NCBI GenBank assembly: GCA_021904315.1 | Contig: CM038919.1 | Span: 15,183,666-15,247,665 of the forward strand | Source of the DNA: Sphagnum magellanicum | Taxonomy: Eukaryota; Streptophyta; Sphagnopsida; Sphagnales; Sphagnaceae | DNA length: 64,000 nucleotides | Direction of reading: 5' to 3' | In this document: positions 60,086-64,000 of the stretch, in pieces | How positions within the stretch are numbered: position 1 is the stretch's first letter | How the letters are laid out: the number at the start of each line of letters is the position of its first letter | The notes under the pieces: generated by a model | What the model saw: the letters and a program-made list of their open reading frames with translations, nothing else | Database searches by the model: none | What the model was told of the DNA's origin: nothing | Made by a program: the position numbers and the translations under genes

Positions 60086-63000
60086 TGCTCTTGGAATCAA
60101 AGGAAGGTCCGCTGTTTCAAAAAGGGCGGAAGGTTGGGGGGGGGGGGGAGGGGGGACCCACACTGGTGGGCCTGAAATGTAGGTACTCAGGTAGAGCCTA
60201 ATTGGAAAAAGAAAAATTATTTCTTTTTGGATAGGGGTTGAGGGACCACACATCCTGTTCCAAGATTTGAAGACGATTTTGAAGAGGTCAAGAACGTTGG
60301 TGGCTCCAATCCCTTGGCCAGCAGCCCTGCTGCCCCACTCCGGAGTCCATTTCCCAAGCAGCCCGAGTTATCTGGAGACCCACCCCACATGTAGGTAGGT
60401 GGAGCCAGTCAGACTGGGGTCTTGAGCGGAAGCACACAGCACGGGCAGGGCAGGGTAGGGCAGCACAGAACTCCGGATTAAGAAGACGTGGCGGAAACCC
60501 CGGGTGCCAGAGATCTGGTCGGGAGAGAGCTAGCAACAAGCCCGGAGCGTGAGAGAAAATAGGTACCTAGGGCAGCATCAGTTCATCACTGAAAACTGTC
60601 CCTCACCGAACCCGCATAATAAATGCCTATCACGTGGAAGAAAGTATCCCAGTTGTATTTAAATCAGACCCCAATAATTTACTGTGTCACCGTCGCGTTG
60701 GGTTGACTTGAGCGGCTCACGGCTTTGCTCTTCATACTATACGGCCGGGCAGTTGTTTTTTTGGGGTGAAAAATTTCTCTTCTCGTGTAGGTAACAACTA
60801 ACAACCCCTTGTTTTTTTTTAAAAGGTTAAAAGGCAAGAAGCATATTGTGTTTAGATTCATTATAGAGTATCGTAGCTTAAGGGATTTGGGCCCCTAAGT
60901 AATAATAGGTCAATTTTTATATGAGGATTTTTGAGACATGATATTTTGGCTTTTATTGAAACTTGAGATTCAAGTTATAATAGCTTGAAGGATTTTGGTT
61001 TCTTTTAGAAGAATTCTTTTGAAGATTATATTTTTGCATGGTGAAATATTTGAGTTTCCACAATTCTTCTTTTGCCTTAAAGATACTTTATAATGTAAAT
61101 GGTAAGGCCACAGTGTGACACACCCCTTGTTTTTTAGTCAGCCAAAGTGTCCATCATCCATAGGAAGATGTGAAAATTTGAGGATTGTCCCTAGGAAATT
61201 TAGTCAAATATCAGTAAAAACGCAATTTTGTAATCATCCTTCTATAGTTTTGGGTACACACTAAAAATTGAATGTCCAAACCTCTGGCAATAGTTTTTTT
61301 TCCTCCCTCATTTTTGACAAGTTTTTTTTTTCCCAATTTTTTTGATGATAAAAACTTGGGTATTTTTCCCAAAAATAGAAAAAAAGTCAAATTTACACCT
61401 AGAAAAAATTCAGAAACAAAGTGCTTCTAAAAATTGAAAACCTCCAAAATGATAAATTGCTTCAATTTTGAAATTTATTTTTGTTTGAAGAAAATTGTCA
61501 TTTAAAAAAAGCTCCAAGTCTTGTTCTGATGCAACCATTCTATTCCACCACTCATACACTAGTGCTTGCACACTTAAGATTTGGATGTTTCATGGTAGAA
61601 GGACTTTTAGCTTAAGAGGGGGTTTGGAACTATGAAGATTAATTTTTGATTAATCCCTTCTAACACATAGGTAGATTATCAAACATATTTTAAAACAACA
61701 CTTGCAATATTCATCATTCACATGATTTTCAACATGAAATTTTACATTCTTTTAAGATAGGATCACCTACGCACCTAAAGTCAAATCTTTATATATGGAC
61801 TGCACTCCAAGGAAGTTCATCACACGTGTTTAAAAATTCTCCTTTATGGGGATCACTCACCAAAAAATTATAAAGTTTCCAAAATGGTATTCACAATAAT
61901 CCTCACATTTTATTTTTTCAAGGTTTTTTATTCACATATGATACTTTTACAAGTTTTGATCCAACTAACAACATTAAATTACTGAATGTGAATTATAAGC
62001 CAAAAGCTTCAATCTCTATCCCTTATATATTTGAAAGAAAGAAATGAATGAATAATCAACTACATTCATCTACATCTATTCCCCATGTAACAGACTAATC
62101 AAATGCCACTTATAACTTTTCATCCTTCTATGAATAAATTTTATATTATTTGAAGTCTAAGATTTGGTCAAGTCCATATACTTGACCTTTTGTTATTACA
62201 AACCCAAAATAGTTATCTAAATTATTCATAATCAATCCTTATGCCCTTAGTCAAAAGATTCTCCTTATAGGACCCATGAGACTCATTATTTATTCCCCAT
62301 TTTTATCCATACTATTATCGCAAACAATAATACCATTATTTACAATTACAAATAATTATTTTATTGTTACAGACCCAATGTTTACATGCGATGTCAATGT
62401 TATACAATCTACCCACTGCAGTGGGTAAGTAAGACCTTATTGTAGGTCTTTGTGTAGTGATTTATGCCAGAAAAGGCCTTTAGAAAAGGTGATCTGAGGT
62501 CCTTGCCGCCTCGCCTCAACACCCATTTCATGAAGGCCTTCAAACTGTGAACTTTTCCTTCACTTCAAACCCAAGTCATTAAATTTACTTGAATTGTAAC
62601 AAGCTTTGAGAGAATTCTTAATGTATTTATAGGGCAGATTACATTTAGTAATCAGGCTTAAAAGAAGAGCCCTAGGGCAGAGGGTGTGAAAGAGCCTTAG
62701 AGTGGAGGGTGTGAGATTGTAAGATTCCTAGGGTGCAGGATGTAAGCCAATAAGATCTTTGGAACATAATTTAAAAAGAAAAGAACCATTGATTACCTCG
62801 GGCATTAGGCTCCGCCCTGGTGCTCACACAATAATTCCCTGATAGCAGGGCCTTATCCTATATTAAAGTTTTTTTGAAAAAATCAATTTCATGTACCTAT
62901 CCATTTGATGGAGTCTCTTCATTCACAACCCTATTCAGCTCTCCTATTCATCGGATGGGCTGCCTCCCAAGTTCTGTTTTTAAAAAAATTTACAATTGGT

Positions 63001-63098
63001 CACTTTGATTGGCCCATCAGCCAAAAACTGAATCTCAGAAGGCTTCCTAAAATAACAATTTCTATGTGAGGATGAAGTGCCTCACCCTTGGCTCCCCC

Positions 63099-63106
63099 TA
63101 TATAAG
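63099..63106 (+). promoter_or_regulatory. TATA-like site, possibly from an LTR remnant
   Basis: CCCCCTATATAAGGG stands out in a GC-richer patch, and an AATAAA hexamer follows about 110 bases further on. That pairing is typical of an LTR (TATA, then poly(A) signal in R). No coding sequence or partner LTR was found, so the assignment is weak. Confidence 0.3.
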
Positions 63107-64000
63107 GGAGAATGGGAGAACATTGGGCAAAGGATTTGGGATAAATTGAGGCCCTATTAGGAACGTTGTTGTGGAATGCATTGAGAACTTGAGGAACATG
63201 ATAGGAACATAAGAATAAAAGAATTGCATCCTCACACCCCTCACCTCCAAAATGAAAAAAGATCCAACTTCTTGGGTATATGTTTATTTGTTTCATTGGC
63301 TGCATTAGACATGGTTACCACCATTTTTCCACCTCAGCTAACACCCCTTCTACAAAGCACACCATACCTACTGTAGTACATTTTCAGATCCGGCACTAAT
63401 TAAATCATTTTGAAAATGCTGAATTTCTTAGAATTTTTTTAAAATGCCAAAATGTAAAGAATTATTATCCTTGGATGTCAACATCTTGGGAATTAGGCTA
63501 GGTCTCATTCTATTATAGCTTTTATCTAGAGAAGCTGCCTATATTTATTGCCGAAATTCCATAAATGATTAAATTTACTGCCAAAATGGATTTTAAAAAT
63601 AAAATAATTATTCAGCACCAAGGTGCTGAATCTGAAAAGGTACTACAGTATTCAGCCTCCTCTAGTTATCCCAAACCCTAGGCATTTTTCAAAGATTTAG
63701 ACCTTTTTCACCTTCAATACTTAATAATTGAAAATTTCTTGCAATAGCATTTCAAAATGTAATGCAAACTGATAAATCTATAGGAAATTATAACACATTT
63801 ATTTGATTTTGTACAACATTAGATCATAGATGCCAAGAAATGGTGCAGAAATCTCTTTAGGACTATTGGCTTACAATTTAACACAACAAGGTCACCGAAT
63901 CACAACATAACATCTCCATTCCACCTTGACCTACAGTATTCACAGAATATTTGTTGCCTATATTAAAGTTATCGGTAAAGTCACCCTCTCTTTCACCCCC

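Larger units (their letters stand above)
59655..64000. other. Intergenic DNA, no gene seen
   Basis: The first kilobase has moderate GC, the rest is AT-rich. It contains a two-copy tandem repeat (59937-60085), a G-rich run (60136-60155) and a TATA-like site at 63099. Around 62380-62840 the minus strand has a TATAAATA motif within CAGAGGGTGTGA-type repeats and could be an LTR remnant, but no paired ends or coding domains were found. Confidence 0.4.

Noticed and set aside
62380-63305. LTR or promoter with TATA motifs on both strands
   Set aside because: TATA-like and AATAAA words are present, but there are no paired LTR ends, target duplication or coding remains, so only a low-confidence site is reported.
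1-64000. tRNA, rRNA or CRISPR arrays
   Set aside because: No cloverleaf-like tRNA with A and B boxes, no rRNA stretch and no regularly spaced repeats with unique spacers were recognised.

Overview
This window is nuclear DNA from a land plant with a large, repeat-rich genome; a gymnosperm, fern or similar lineage fits best, but the sequence does not settle which. The reasons are a spliced proline-transporter gene with plant-type introns, plant-type CACTA, hAT and Ty3/gypsy elements nested in one another, and very AT-rich spacers. I see one intact host gene in 64 kb. Everything else I can name is transposable-element DNA, most of it old.

Layout. 1-8.7 kb: AT-rich DNA holding one clear (968-5937) and one possible (6330-8686) non-autonomous CACTA element. 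8.7-24.8 kb: an island of higher GC and lower repeat content, containing the eight-exon proline transporter (12683-16249, minus strand), its flanks and several small tandem repeats. 24.8-41.1 kb: a nest of elements. A hAT transposase fragment lies on the left and a minus-strand Ty3/gypsy gag-protease-RT fragment on the right. Between them is a plus-strand LTR element (25558-37723) that has lost most of pol and is itself interrupted by solo LTRs, a small CACTA-like element and a 2.5-kb CACTA element. 41.1-49.3 kb: AT-rich DNA with another CACTA element (44612-48295). 49.3-59.65 kb: a minus-strand Ty3/gypsy retrotransposon of 10.3 kb. 59.65-64 kb: no gene seen.

The most unusual object is the 49316-59650 element. 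Between protease and reverse transcriptase it carries a domain with the ordered motifs of a DNA cytosine-5 methyltransferase, and after the integrase it carries a PHD-type zinc finger, since split by an 821-bp solo LTR. Its terminal repeats are arranged as X1-internal-Y1-X2-Y2 rather than LTR-internal-LTR. That matches either the split direct repeats known from PAT/Ngaro (DIRS-like) elements or a two-LTR circle opened inside one LTR. The paired repeats differ at about 5-6 % of positions by hand count, nearly all transitions. The element is broken, with roughly ten interruptions, and should be read as a fossil.

The host gene shows no functional link with the elements around it. All coordinates, exon borders and repeat ends were read by eye; no searches were run.
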